From: JAQIBY01 sp964407055
GTDB lineage: Bacteria; Bacteroidota; Bacteroidia; Bacteroidales; ML635J-15
NCBI GenBank assembly: GCA_964407055.1
Contig: CAYOUD010000022.1
Coordinates: 1 to 25,537, forward strand
Direction of reading: 5' to 3'
Length of the DNA: 25,537 bases
Positions 1 through 7,900 of the stretch are shown piece by piece. Under the pieces are notes generated by a model. It did no database searches. It was not told where the DNA came from and saw only the letters and a list, made by a program, of their open reading frames with translations. A program made the position numbers and the translations under genes. The stretch's first letter is position 1, and each line of letters starts with the position of its first letter.

Positions 1-57
1 CTCTGTTGTCTTGCTCGAGCTATGCCCTAGTAATTCTTGAATATATCGTAAATCAAC
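1..57 (-). pseudogene. Tyrosine recombinase C-terminal fragment, runs off the left edge
   Basis: Read on the minus strand from about base 54 to the window edge, the translation is DLRYIQELLGHSSSKTTE. This matches the conserved box of tyrosine recombinases (phage integrase/XerC-D fold) that holds the catalytic LGH histidine and comes just before the Tyr nucleophile, which would lie outside the window. The same frame stays open upstream to an ATG near 129, but residues there (…AQCLTARCFCV) do not resemble the expected HxxR region. The homologous part therefore seems to begin abruptly near base 57, which suggests a 5'-truncated remnant. In Bacteroides, recombinase genes often lie next to upxY genes of capsule loci, which fits the neighbour at 300-802. 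Bases 58-299 hold nothing else that I can identify. Confidence 0.55.
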
Positions 58-299
58 ACAAAAACAACGTGCCGTCAGGCATTGTGCTATCGAAATCGAA
101 GCATACGTGATATCAGTCGCAATCAACATTCCCCACAGCTTCGCCCTCTCAGTCACATACAAGGATGAACCAATAGAACATAAATTCTTTATCAAAATAC
201 GTATAAAGCATCAAAACGCCAAAAAATTCTGATATCATACATATATTTGGACAATAATGGCAATAAACCGCTACAACAAAGCCACTTTCTGTATTAGCA

Positions 300-802
300 C
301 TAAATAATTTCTACTTGGGACAGATCCATCGTTATTGTGAAATTAACATCAATGGATTTTAAGTAAACACAAATTCGTGCAGTTTTACTTTTATCGCTTA
401 CAACCGGCTCGCATCCCATAAATGGGCCGGAATTAACAAGAACAGAGACTCCCTTTTCAAGACAATTACAATCCTTACTTACCGTATAACCGCCAGATTC
501 AACAGTGATTAACCAATCTATTTCCTGCTGCTTAATTACTGCATATTCAGTAATTAAGCAGCAGGCGCAACAACATGTGGATATCTCACAACGCTTTGGA
601 TATCCTTTCTGCTACATTTCACAAAAACATAACCGGGAAGCAATGGAACTTTTACTTTTTTCCTACGATCGCTCCATTGCCTAAGCTCCGTTTTTAACGG
701 CAGATAAGATTCGTATCCGTCGCGTAACAGCAAATCGTTCAATCGCTTTTCAGATCGAGATTTGCAATAAAATGCATACCATAGCTTTGGATATAATTTC
801 AC
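300..802 (-). pseudogene. NusG/UpxY-like transcription antiterminator, frameshifted at a hairpin
   Basis: The first part (802 down to 554, GTG start) has the NusG N-terminal fold: WYAFYCKSRSEKRL, YESYLPLKTE and LLPGYVFVKC, ending VVRYPHVV then four foreign residues and TAA. The C-terminal half is present in another frame from about 548 down to a TAG at 300-302. It reads EYAVIKQQEIDWL…, then a KOW-like segment GVSVLVNSGPFMG and an end DLSQVEII. The two halves together give about 165 residues, the usual size of UpxY/LoaP-type specialised NusG paralogues, which bind RNA polymerase and let it read through long surface-polysaccharide operons. The frame is lost exactly at a perfect inverted repeat (524-565). 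The gene it would serve should lie to the left of the window. I infer a broken gene. A sequencing or assembly error at the hairpin is the main alternative. Confidence 0.8.
524..565. repeat. Perfect 17-bp inverted repeat, 8-nt loop, inside the NusG-like gene
   Basis: Arms lie at 524-540 and 549-565. In gene orientation the 5' arm is CCTGCTGCTTAATTACT and the 3' arm its exact complement, with an 8-base spacer. The 3' arm codes for the expected residues AVIKQQ. The 5' arm replaces the residues that normally follow PHVV and introduces the stop. Confidence 0.9.
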
Positions 803-824
803 GCCTGCAATGTGTTATTTATCA

Positions 825-832
825 CAAAAATA
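825..832 (-). promoter_or_regulatory. Putative -7 element of the NusG-like gene
   Basis: On the minus strand TATTTTTG fits the Bacteroidota -7 consensus TAnnTTTG. A TTTG lies 17 bases upstream as a possible -33 element. It is 23 bases ahead of the GTG start at 802. Motif match only. Confidence 0.4.
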
Positions 833-936
833 AGAATGTTTTTTGAAGACAAAACGACAAAACGAATTATTTCCAGCAGGAATAAAGCAGCCCAAAACAT
901 TGCCAAATATTAACACAATAAAAGCTAACTTTTAAA

Positions 937-1239
937 TTACTCATATTGATGCATCTTATCATCAATGGTGACCTTATCTGTGCTATGACTTTGAATTTTT
1001 ATATTGCAAATCAAATGATCCGCACCTGCATCGTAACAAGCTTTCTGTACTTTTTCAACGACATCCATAACATCAGCATAACTGCCCTCAATCACGGTTT
1101 CAAACGGACATACCTTATACTTCAATTCTGAATTTTGAATTTGCTTAATTGCCTCATCAACAATTTCATAGGCATGTTTTTCTCCGCCGAAAGGCAAAAC
1201 CTGTACGGCAAGGTTAATCTGCTTGTTCTTCATCGTCAT
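937..1239 (-). CDS. Thiamine-binding protein, MTH1187/YkoF family (UPF0045)
   Basis: This 100-residue protein fits the small MTH1187/YkoF thiamine-binding fold. The visible pattern is a beta strand INLAVQVLPFG, a helix with AYEIVDEAIKQI, then YKVCPFETVIEGSYADVMDVV and a closing lysine-rich segment KVTIDDKMHQY. Members bind thiamine or related pyrimidines in the cytoplasm and are often encoded next to thiamine transport genes, although none is visible here. The ATG at 1237-1239 overlaps the upstream gene by 26 bases, and a second ATG at 1231-1233 (MKNKQ) is equally possible. The overlap implies translational coupling and membership in the same minus-strand operon as the genes up to 3876. Confidence 0.75.
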   Translation of the reverse strand: MTMKNKQINLAVQVLPFGGEKHAYEIVDEAIKQIQNSELKYKVCPFETVIEGSYADVMDVVEKVQKACYDAGADHLICNIKIQSHSTDKVTIDDKMHQYE

Positions 1240-1984
1240 AATCTGTTTTTTCTAAGCGTTTTTCAATGAAAGCTTCTACTTCATCAACGCTCATTCGTTT
1301 TACATTAGTAATTAAAAAATTATCGCTCAATACTGCCCCAAATTCGTTTATCAGCTCAATAAATCCATGAAATAAATCGGCAATACTAACGTCAATCGGG
1401 ATTAAGCAAGAAAACATGAAGTAAGCATTATAAAAATTATGCGTTTCAAATTCGGTTTCGTATTTATCAAACTGATATTTTATTTCTTTTAAAATTAAGC
1501 GTTGCTCCTGTGGGGAAAATGCACGACTTTTATCATCGGTCATGATTACCACAAAATACCGTAATTTATTGTCTTTCCCACCTAGGCCACTGGAAATATA
1601 CACCATATCTTCATCGGTAAGGGATGATTCGATCAGCATTAAAGACTCTTGATACGCCAAATACGACCAGTCATTAAGCTGTTTATCCGGTTGTTTCATG
1701 TATTTTTCAAGTATCCGAAAACATTTTACCTCTTCAAAACATGCAAGCTGATTCAACAGACTTTGTTTTGTTTCAAGATCAACATCCTTGTCGTACAAAT
1801 CGTCAGCGCGAGAAAGCACATGTTCAAGATCGGGTAAATCGGTTTTCGTTTTTGTCCCTTTTTCAAAATAGGTCATTTGCACATCAATATCAACTTGTCG
1901 TTCCATGATGCGCAATTTGTCCTTTTTGTCAATTAAAAGTTTTTGCAGTTTTTCGTAAGCTTCCTGTCCGTTAATCGCTTTCAT
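1214..1984 (-). CDS. Conserved-looking protein of unknown function, 256 aa
   Basis: I do not recognise a named family. The 256-residue product is soluble, with no signal peptide or membrane segment. It is rich in charged amphipathic helices in its first half (KLQKLLIDKKDKLRIMERQVDIDV, and a HEAT-like stretch around KQSLLNQLACFEEVKCFRILEKYM). The middle reads YISSGLGGKDNKLRYFVVIM, followed by a phenylalanine/tyrosine-rich segment (THNFYNAYFMFSCLIPIDVSIADLF). It ends in an acidic tail. The ATG is at 1984. Its 3' end overlaps the thiamine-binding protein gene by 26 bases, and it follows slyD by 83 bases in the same direction, so co-transcription is likely. The function is open. Confidence 0.7.
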   Translation of the reverse strand: MKAINGQEAYEKLQKLLIDKKDKLRIMERQVDIDVQMTYFEKGTKTKTDLPDLEHVLSRADDLYDKDVDLETKQSLLNQLACFEEVKCFRILEKYMKQPDKQLNDWSYLAYQESLMLIESSLTDEDMVYISSGLGGKDNKLRYFVVIMTDDKSRAFSPQEQRLILKEIKYQFDKYETEFETHNFYNAYFMFSCLIPIDVSIADLFHGFIELINEFGAVLSDNFLITNVKRMSVDEVEAFIEKRLEKTDYDDEEQAD

Positions 1985-2067
1985 AAAAGATAAATCTTGC
2001 GTAAAAGATATATCTTAAACGCATTAAGTAAAAATTCAGTATATAAATTCGGCAAAGTTAAAATCTA

Positions 2068-2526
2068 TTATTCTTCAGGTTCAGAAACCTCAATTACTTT
2101 ACCTGTAAAAAATAAAATTTCTCCGGCAAGCGGATGATTGAAATCAACCAACACGCGATCGTCCTCAATTTCAGTGATAAATCCATCGTAATGATTACCA
2201 TCTTCATCTTCCATTGGGAAATAAGCACCAAGCTCAAAATCGCCTTTATCCTCCCCTACCAACTCATAGAATTCTTCTTCGGTAAATTCTGTCAATGCAT
2301 CCGGATCGTAATCGCCAAAGGCATCAGATGCAGCAATTTCTATGCGAAAATCCTCACCTGCTTTTTTACCTAATAACTGATTTTCAAAAATATCCAACAT
2401 CGCATCATCACCAACGACAAAAACCTCTGGTTCATTTTCTCTGGTTTCTTCAACCAATTCACCATCAAAAGATTCTAATCGCAATTGATACTGAACTTTA
2501 ACTTTTTTTCCTTTTGTAATTTCCAT
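2068..2526 (-). CDS. slyD: FKBP-type peptidyl-prolyl cis-trans isomerase, SlyD-like
   Basis: This protein is a cytoplasmic proline isomerase and folding helper. Its 152 residues show the SlyD layout. An FKBP half begins KVKVQYQLRLESFDGELVEET. It is followed by the conserved FENQLLGKKAGEDFRIEI and DAFGDYDPDAL, which enters the insert-in-flap chaperone domain (about residues 70-125, VGEDKGDFELGAYFPMEDEDGNHYDGFITEI). It then returns to FKBP with VLVDFNHPLAGEILFFTGKVIEV. The VDFNHPLAG motif is the family signature. The histidine/cysteine-rich metal-binding tail of enterobacterial SlyD is missing, as in many other bacteria. It lies 27 bases downstream of the antiporter gene. Confidence 0.9.
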   Translation of the reverse strand: MEITKGKKVKVQYQLRLESFDGELVEETRENEPEVFVVGDDAMLDIFENQLLGKKAGEDFRIEIAASDAFGDYDPDALTEFTEEEFYELVGEDKGDFELGAYFPMEDEDGNHYDGFITEIEDDRVLVDFNHPLAGEILFFTGKVIEVSEPEE

Positions 2527-2553
2527 AAGACATTATTTTATTCATTATATATA

Positions 2554-3876
2554 TTACGCTCTGGGTTTCAATTTACCCTTATTGGTTTGTTCTTCAATTA
2601 CACTATTACCATCGGGTTGCTCGATTTTACCTGCTTTACTTTTATTACCGGATATTATTCCTCTCCGAAATAATTTAGCAAAAGCAAGCGGGTCTCTACT
2701 GCCAATCATAATAAGAATGGAACTTAGCAAAATACTAATTAAAACAATTGAATAACCCAATTCGGCGATAGTTTGTCCAGACAACATCCCCAACTGCAAA
2801 GGGATTGATGCTAAAACTGCAGGCACCAGTCCTTTCGGAGACATGATTGACATAATCGTTCTGTCAGAAATTGAAACTTCTTTTTTTACAAACCAACGAA
2901 CACCCAATGGGCGGGTTAAGAGTATCATAGACATAATCAGTATTGTCAGTAAATATACCGATGTGGATCCAAACTCAATCATAATACCTACATAAACAAA
3001 GAAATAAGTTTGCAAAATAAAGACAATTTCAGAATAAAAATTTTGCTCGTGATTCGTTAAACCGACAGCATCAAAGCGAAATATTTTTTTCCAGACATTT
3101 ATTTTTCCAAGGGACATTGCATTTCCCAGTACAATTCCAAAGCTCATTGCCCCAATACCGCCATTAAAGCCCAAGAATTCAATAACACCGTAAACCAGAA
3201 AAACAAAAGCTAATGTTGTAAACATGGAGTTTTTCAACTCACGAACCAAATTCAGCAAAAGTGACCAAATCAATCCTACTGCAATTCCTATCAGCGCAGC
3301 AAATAAAAAGGATTTCCAGATCGCATTCATGATGCTTCCGATTTCTAAGGTGCCGGCTTTCATGGCTTCAAGGGCAGCCAAGGCAACAATCAGACACAAT
3401 ACATCACTAAAAGCAGATTCGAGCAGCAAAACCGTACTGGCTTTTTTCCCAAGCTTAAGCTGATTGAGAATAGGAACAACCACTGCTGCAGACGTTCCAC
3501 CAACGATGGCTCCCATGAAAATAGATTCGGTTAAATTCAACGGAGTTAAGACATAACTTAGTCCTCCGACAATTGCCAAAGTGGTAATAAAATTATAAAG
3601 TGTTATCGCTGTCGCGGATGTTACAGAGCTTCGTAATTCATTAAATTTAAGATTTGTACCACTTTCAAACAAAATGACAATCAAGGTAATGGTAGTAAAT
3701 ACTCTACCCAATTCCCCGAAAAACAAATCATTATCAATGAAAAAACCTGCTGCTATCCCAATAATCATCAATAAAAGCACATTCGGAATCTTTGTTTTGT
3801 CAAAAATTCCATTAAAAAAGTGAGCAAAGAATATCAATGCTCCCATGAACATTATTGTGATTGTAATTTTATCCAT
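2554..3876 (-). CDS. Cation:proton antiporter, CPA1/NhaP-like
   Basis: The 440-residue integral membrane protein has about 12 hydrophobic segments and exchanges monovalent cations (Na+ or K+) for protons across the inner membrane. Features typical of the NhaP side of the CPA superfamily are an early loop FESGTNLKFNELRSS, the discontinuous-helix segment VGGTSAAVVVPILNQLKLG, an acidic ESAFSDVLCLI in place of the usual ES/ND motif, and MSPKGLVPAVLASIPLQLG near the end. No TrkA-N or TrkA-C regulatory domain follows, only a short basic tail from about residue 400. The ATG is at 3876. It is the first gene of the minus-strand cluster that continues with slyD. Ion specificity cannot be read from the sequence. 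Confidence 0.85.
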   Translation of the reverse strand: MDKITITIMFMGALIFFAHFFNGIFDKTKIPNVLLLMIIGIAAGFFIDNDLFFGELGRVFTTITLIVILFESGTNLKFNELRSSVTSATAITLYNFITTLAIVGGLSYVLTPLNLTESIFMGAIVGGTSAAVVVPILNQLKLGKKASTVLLLESAFSDVLCLIVALAALEAMKAGTLEIGSIMNAIWKSFLFAALIGIAVGLIWSLLLNLVRELKNSMFTTLAFVFLVYGVIEFLGFNGGIGAMSFGIVLGNAMSLGKINVWKKIFRFDAVGLTNHEQNFYSEIVFILQTYFFVYVGIMIEFGSTSVYLLTILIMSMILLTRPLGVRWFVKKEVSISDRTIMSIMSPKGLVPAVLASIPLQLGMLSGQTIAELGYSIVLISILLSSILIMIGSRDPLAFAKLFRRGIISGNKSKAGKIEQPDGNSVIEEQTNKGKLKPRA

Positions 3877-3942
3877 CGTTTAAACTAACTGCTTATAAAG
3901 AAACAAAATCATTATTATGAATGGAAACTTTTTTAAAAAAAA

Positions 3943-4509
3943 TCAAAACATAATGTGTATATTAATTGTCGGATTTGCATATGGCGAATAAGGCAATTCG
4001 TTCAAATTATACAACACCAAAACCAGCAAATATGCACGTTTTCCGGCCGGAACTTTCAATCCGCCACCAATCATTGGCTGCCATATCCAAAAGCGATCAG
4101 TTCTGGGTGTCAGCGCACCAAAATCCATGTCGGGATCAAGATTAAGATAATTCGCCTCCGCATGCAACAATAAAGCAGTTCCTGACCCAAAAGGCAAAAT
4201 CGAATTCAAATCTTTAATAATCGCAAAATCCGCAAAGGCACCAACACCATAAATTGAGGTTTCATAAAGATATGTCTTGTTGTTGTAATAAAGATAGGTT
4301 CCACCCACACCAAAACTCAATCTGTCGGTGGCGAGATATTCAACTCGTGGAGATAAGTCCACCTGAGTGATTGTCCCCAAACGAAGCCCAAATCCACCAC
4401 CGAAACGAAAATTTTCGTACCATGCAGATTTCTCTTTTGCGACCCCGTACTGTGCTTGCACAGAAACAGCAAGAAAAATTCCGATTATCAGACTAAAATA
4501 AACTTTCAT
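3943..4509 (-). CDS. Small outer-membrane beta-barrel protein, function unknown
   Basis: This 188-residue product has a signal peptide (MKVYFSLIIGIFLAVSVQAQ, cleavage after AQA-type site). Alternating hydrophobic/aromatic strands follow (FRFGGGFGLRLGTITQVDLSPRVEYL, LSFGVGGTYLYYNN, SIYGVGAFADFAII) and the protein ends in phenylalanine, as outer-membrane barrels do. About eight strands can be drawn, similar in size to OmpW/OmpX-like barrels. Its start codon is one base from the stop of the GH3/beta-lactamase gene, so it is almost certainly translated from the same mRNA and may act in the same envelope process. No specific family is recognised. Confidence 0.75.
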   Translation of the reverse strand: MKVYFSLIIGIFLAVSVQAQYGVAKEKSAWYENFRFGGGFGLRLGTITQVDLSPRVEYLATDRLSFGVGGTYLYYNNKTYLYETSIYGVGAFADFAIIKDLNSILPFGSGTALLLHAEANYLNLDPDMDFGALTPRTDRFWIWQPMIGGGLKVPAGKRAYLLVLVLYNLNELPYSPYANPTINIHIMF

Positions 4510-4510
4510 A

Positions 4511-7477
4511 TTAATTTATAATTGCATCGTAAAACACCTGCTGAATATTGGTTCTGGTATTCAGTTTTAGTATTTTTCGATTTTCCATATCGGGATACAC
4601 CCGATTTGACATAAAAATAAACAAAATATCGGTTTCCGGATCAACCCATGCTAAAATACCGGTAAATCCGGAATGCCCATAACTCTCCTTCGATGCAGAA
4701 TCGCAGGCAGGACCCTTGCCGGGCCTGTCAATCACAGGCTTATCAAAACCCAAACCTCTGCGGTTTTCTTTGGGATTACGCAACGGAGAACTGAATAGCT
4801 GCACCGTTTCTGCATTGATGTATCGCTGCCCACCATATGCGCCTTTATTCAACAACATTTGCATTAGTTTTGCCAAGTCATTTGCATTCGAAAATAATCC
4901 GGCATGACCGGAAACTCCGCCCAACATAGCAGCTCCCTGATCGTGTACATATCCACAAAGTAATTGTTTTCGAAAAATGGTATCATACTCTGTCGGGACA
5001 ATGTCAGTTTTTGCAAACCGCTCAGTGGGATTATAGCCCAACGTATTGGCTCCCAAACTCTGATAAAACTGATCACGAACATAAACTTGAATCGGAGTTT
5101 CGGTAATTTCTTCAATGATTTCCCGCATCAAATAAAATCCCAAATCGGAATACCGGTATCCGCCGTGGGAACGCAATTTCGAAGTTGCAATTTTATAATT
5201 AATGCTATCCCGCACGCTCATCATTGTAAACATATGATCAGCCACCGGAACAAACATTTGCTCGCTGGGAGCTTCACAGTAAAACTTCCCGTAATTTTCT
5301 TTAATGGTTTCTGTGTAAAACGGAATCCAGGGAGCCAAACGAGCCTGATGCATCAACACATCTTTAAATTTCAGATTGGTTTTATTGCTCCCTTTCAGAA
5401 AATCCAGAAAATTTCCTATGCTGTCATTTAATTGCCATTTTTTCTCGTCATACAGTTTCATTAAGGATACGGTTGTTGCCGCAATTTTCGTTACAGATGC
5501 CAAATCGTATATATTCGTATTTGTCACTTGCTGCTTTTTCTCGTAGGTGTGGTATCCGTAGGATTTTTGAAAAAACACTTTACCATGCCGTGCAGCCAAA
5601 ATCTGAGCACCGGGGGTTGCTTTTTCATCAATCGCTTCTTTCATCAAAGAATCGACTTTGTAAAACAGGTCAGAATCAATATTTACTTCTTCAGAAATAT
5701 CGGTATAAGATAAGCGTATTGATTCTGTTGTGATGCCTTTACCTGCCGCAAAATGACTTCCGATGCTCACCGGAACGCGTCCCTTATAAGCCAACCCGCC
5801 GAAAATCATCTGCGCGGAAATATCCTGTGTCAGCGTTCTATCATTGTATGAAACCACAATTGCATCAATATCAGAAACATCATCGAAAATACTCAACGCA
5901 TAAGGATTTCCAAAGTGATTTAGAATCACGGTATTTGATTTTGCCAGATTTTGAATGACTTCTGCCTCCACGGCACTGAGCCCGAAATTCCGACCCGGAG
6001 AACGATTGGTGCCTGTGACAGAAAGAATGAGCAAATCGTATTCAGTCAGCTTTTCCAATAGCGCTTTTTTGCCAAGATTTCGGACATCACGCTCATAAAC
6101 ATAAGCCGGTACCGATGCATAATCTTTGAGCCGCTCCTGAAATGCATTAATCTCATTGCTTCCAAAATCAACGGATGCAATGTTTAAGCTGTTGAGATGT
6201 TTCAATGGCAATAAGTCATCAGCATTTTTGACAAGTGTAACCGCATTTTCCGCAATTTTCCGATTGATTAATTTTGCCTGAGTGTTGTTCAGACTATCCA
6301 CCAGGCCATTACTATTCAGCGGTATTGTATCGTTCATCACTCCCACCCATCGCTTTGCAGAGAGGATTTTTTTCACACGCGCATCAATTTCTGCTTCTGA
6401 GATACGTCCATCGTTAACCGCTGCTTTCATTGCTGCTATGGCTTTTGGCACATTCTGCGGAAACAACAACACATCATTTCCTGCGATAAACGCCTCAACT
6501 TCAACTTCTCCAGTATCGTAATAATCGGCAACACCACGCATATTCAGGGCATCGGTAAAAATTAAGCCATCAAAACCAAACTCCTCTTTCAAAATATCGG
6601 TAACAATCACTTTTGACAAGGTAGATGGCCGATTTTCAGCCGAATCCAATGCTGGAACATACAAATGCGCAATCATCACCCCACCAATCCCTGCATTAAC
6701 AAGCTTTCGGAATGGGTACATTTCAATGCTGTCCAAACGAGCTTTATTATGCAAAATGGTGGGAAGGGTTTTGTGTGAATCCTGATCGGTATCACCGTGT
6801 CCGGGGAAATGTTTTATCACAGCCAGCACCTTGTTGTCCTGCATCCCTTTGGAAAAATAATAGGCTTTACGGACGACATCATCCCGTAATTCGCCGTAAG
6901 AACGGCTATTAATCACCGGATTGTTTGGATTGACATTAATATCGACAAGCGGTGCGAAATTCACATGCACGCCCAATGCTTTTAACTGACGAGCATATTC
7001 AACACCTACATCATACATCAACTGATTATCTTGAATTGCACCCAACATCATTTGTCGTGGATACAAAACCGTAGAATCCAAACGCATAGAAGGTCCCCAT
7101 TCTGCATCCATGGCAATGAGTAAGGGAATATCTGCCGATGCCTGATAGCGATTAATCAAGCGGGCATGTCGTTCAGGTCCGCCTTGCATGAAAATCAAAC
7201 CACCGATTTTCAAATCTTTAACCAGATAATTGATGTAGTCTTCTTCTTTTTGGTTTTTATTGGAATAGGCAGCAATCATAAATAATTGCGCAATTTTGGC
7301 ATCAATCGACATATTTGCGATAATAGAATCAGCCCAGCCGGCATCCTGTTCAACAACAAAAGGCGCTGCTTTATTTACCATGTTTTCTTCGGCATTACGA
7401 TCTCCCGACCCAAGATTTATGCTAATCCCCAAAATCAGGGCAAATACTAAGCTTATATTCATCATTTGTTTTAACAT
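4511..7477 (-). CDS. Glycoside hydrolase family 3 (NagZ-like) fused to a class C beta-lactamase-type serine hydrolase
   Basis: The N-terminal half is a GH3 beta-N-acetylhexosaminidase of NagZ type. It has IKHFPGHGDTDQDSHKTLP, which holds the catalytic His/Asp pair, and the nucleophile aspartate in LIFTDALNMRGV (about residue 307). A second alpha/beta domain (about 400-590) matches the GH3 C-terminal domain. The last 390 residues form a beta-lactamase/transpeptidase-like domain with SVTK (about 660), YSD in place of YSN, and HSG (about 935). Such fusions are common in Bacteroidota and probably act on peptidoglycan fragments in the periplasm. The N-terminus has a signal or lipoprotein-like hydrophobic stretch (LVFALILGISINLGSG). 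The first possible codon at 7483 is TTG, so I prefer the ATG at 7477. The gene is followed at 1 bp by the barrel gene. Confidence 0.9.
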   Translation of the reverse strand: MLKQMMNISLVFALILGISINLGSGDRNAEENMVNKAAPFVVEQDAGWADSIIANMSIDAKIAQLFMIAAYSNKNQKEEDYINYLVKDLKIGGLIFMQGGPERHARLINRYQASADIPLLIAMDAEWGPSMRLDSTVLYPRQMMLGAIQDNQLMYDVGVEYARQLKALGVHVNFAPLVDINVNPNNPVINSRSYGELRDDVVRKAYYFSKGMQDNKVLAVIKHFPGHGDTDQDSHKTLPTILHNKARLDSIEMYPFRKLVNAGIGGVMIAHLYVPALDSAENRPSTLSKVIVTDILKEEFGFDGLIFTDALNMRGVADYYDTGEVEVEAFIAGNDVLLFPQNVPKAIAAMKAAVNDGRISEAEIDARVKKILSAKRWVGVMNDTIPLNSNGLVDSLNNTQAKLINRKIAENAVTLVKNADDLLPLKHLNSLNIASVDFGSNEINAFQERLKDYASVPAYVYERDVRNLGKKALLEKLTEYDLLILSVTGTNRSPGRNFGLSAVEAEVIQNLAKSNTVILNHFGNPYALSIFDDVSDIDAIVVSYNDRTLTQDISAQMIFGGLAYKGRVPVSIGSHFAAGKGITTESIRLSYTDISEEVNIDSDLFYKVDSLMKEAIDEKATPGAQILAARHGKVFFQKSYGYHTYEKKQQVTNTNIYDLASVTKIAATTVSLMKLYDEKKWQLNDSIGNFLDFLKGSNKTNLKFKDVLMHQARLAPWIPFYTETIKENYGKFYCEAPSEQMFVPVADHMFTMMSVRDSINYKIATSKLRSHGGYRYSDLGFYLMREIIEEITETPIQVYVRDQFYQSLGANTLGYNPTERFAKTDIVPTEYDTIFRKQLLCGYVHDQGAAMLGGVSGHAGLFSNANDLAKLMQMLLNKGAYGGQRYINAETVQLFSSPLRNPKENRRGLGFDKPVIDRPGKGPACDSASKESYGHSGFTGILAWVDPETDILFIFMSNRVYPDMENRKILKLNTRTNIQQVFYDAIIN

Positions 7478-7499
7478 TTTCAATGATTCATTGCTAACA

Positions 7500-7604
7500 G
7501 GGGTCTTCTAATAATTCTTTTCTTTCAAGAAACAAATTTAAAAAATTTCATTGTCTATGAAAAACGCTGAAAATCTTGATGCGAAAGAATTATTAGAAGT
7601 CCCC
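7500..7604. mobile_element. 105-bp MITE with 21-bp terminal inverted repeats and AACA target duplication
   Basis: The termini 7500-7520 and 7584-7604 are inverted copies (core CTTCTAATAATTCTTT, GGGG outermost) with a single mismatch. AACA stands directly outside both ends (7496-7499 and 7605-7608), which is the pattern of a 4-bp target-site duplication. The 63-bp interior has no open frame, so it is non-autonomous. It sits between a promoter -7 element and the start codon of the GH3 fusion gene. Confidence 0.8.
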
Positions 7605-7606
7605 AA

Positions 7607-7614
7607 CAAATATA
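7607..7614 (-). promoter_or_regulatory. Putative -7 element for the GH3 fusion gene
   Basis: The minus strand reads TATATTTG, a full match to TAnnTTTG. It abuts the MITE, so transcription would begin at or just inside the element's right arm. Deleting the MITE and one AACA copy would leave a leader of roughly 20-25 bases. No clear -33 element was seen. Confidence 0.5.
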
Positions 7615-7794
7615 CAGAATGCTTTACCCTGAAAAATACTTGCTGCAATGTTTTATTAACGAGCGGATGTTGATTTAATTATTGATTAATTATTATGTTT
7701 ACTTTTTGTCAAAATGCGGAATGAGCGCTTGGTGGTTTTGAATTTTAGCACTACGATCCGAAACGTTAGATTTCAAAAGCGCCTGAGGATTCTG

Positions 7795-7802
7795 TATCTT
7801 TG
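7795..7802 (+). promoter_or_regulatory. Orphan plus-strand -7 element
   Basis: TATCTTTG matches TAnnTTTG exactly. It lies 24 bases upstream of an ATG at 7827 that opens only a 21-codon frame. It would send transcripts antisense into the 3' end of the qmoC-like gene. Confidence 0.4.
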
Positions 7803-7826
7803 TTTTTACGACAAAACTTTAAAGAT

Positions 7827-7892
7827 ATGCAACGCTACAAGCGAAACAAAGGATGCAGTAAATATAACCCGAAAAATTCACTGATTATATGA
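7827..7892 (+). pseudogene. 21-codon frame after an orphan promoter, possibly a truncated gene start
   Basis: The frame ATG…TGA encodes MQRYKRNKGCSKYNPKNSLI plus one more isoleucine. It follows a well-formed promoter motif but runs into a sequence resembling a repeat terminus (from 7865) after 13 codons. I read it tentatively as the surviving 5' end of a gene cut by an insertion. It may equally be a chance frame. The rest of the gap 7484-7900 is occupied by the MITE and otherwise shows nothing coding. Confidence 0.25.
7865..7881 (+). repeat. Left copy of a 17-bp direct repeat flanking the Qmo-like operon
   Basis: TAACCCGAAAAATTCAC occurs here and again at 14536-14552, just outside each end of the operon. 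It resembles the terminus of the repeat element at 14828-14957, which reads TTAACCCGTAAAATTCATGC on the inward strand. Confidence 0.7.
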
Positions 7893-7900
7893 TATGAACC

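Noticed and set aside
300..802. Programmed -1 frameshifting to make a full-length NusG-like protein
   Set aside because: There is no slippery heptamer before the stop, and the hairpin's 5' arm includes the stop itself instead of lying downstream of it. The arm also replaces expected residues. A mutation or an artefact is simpler.
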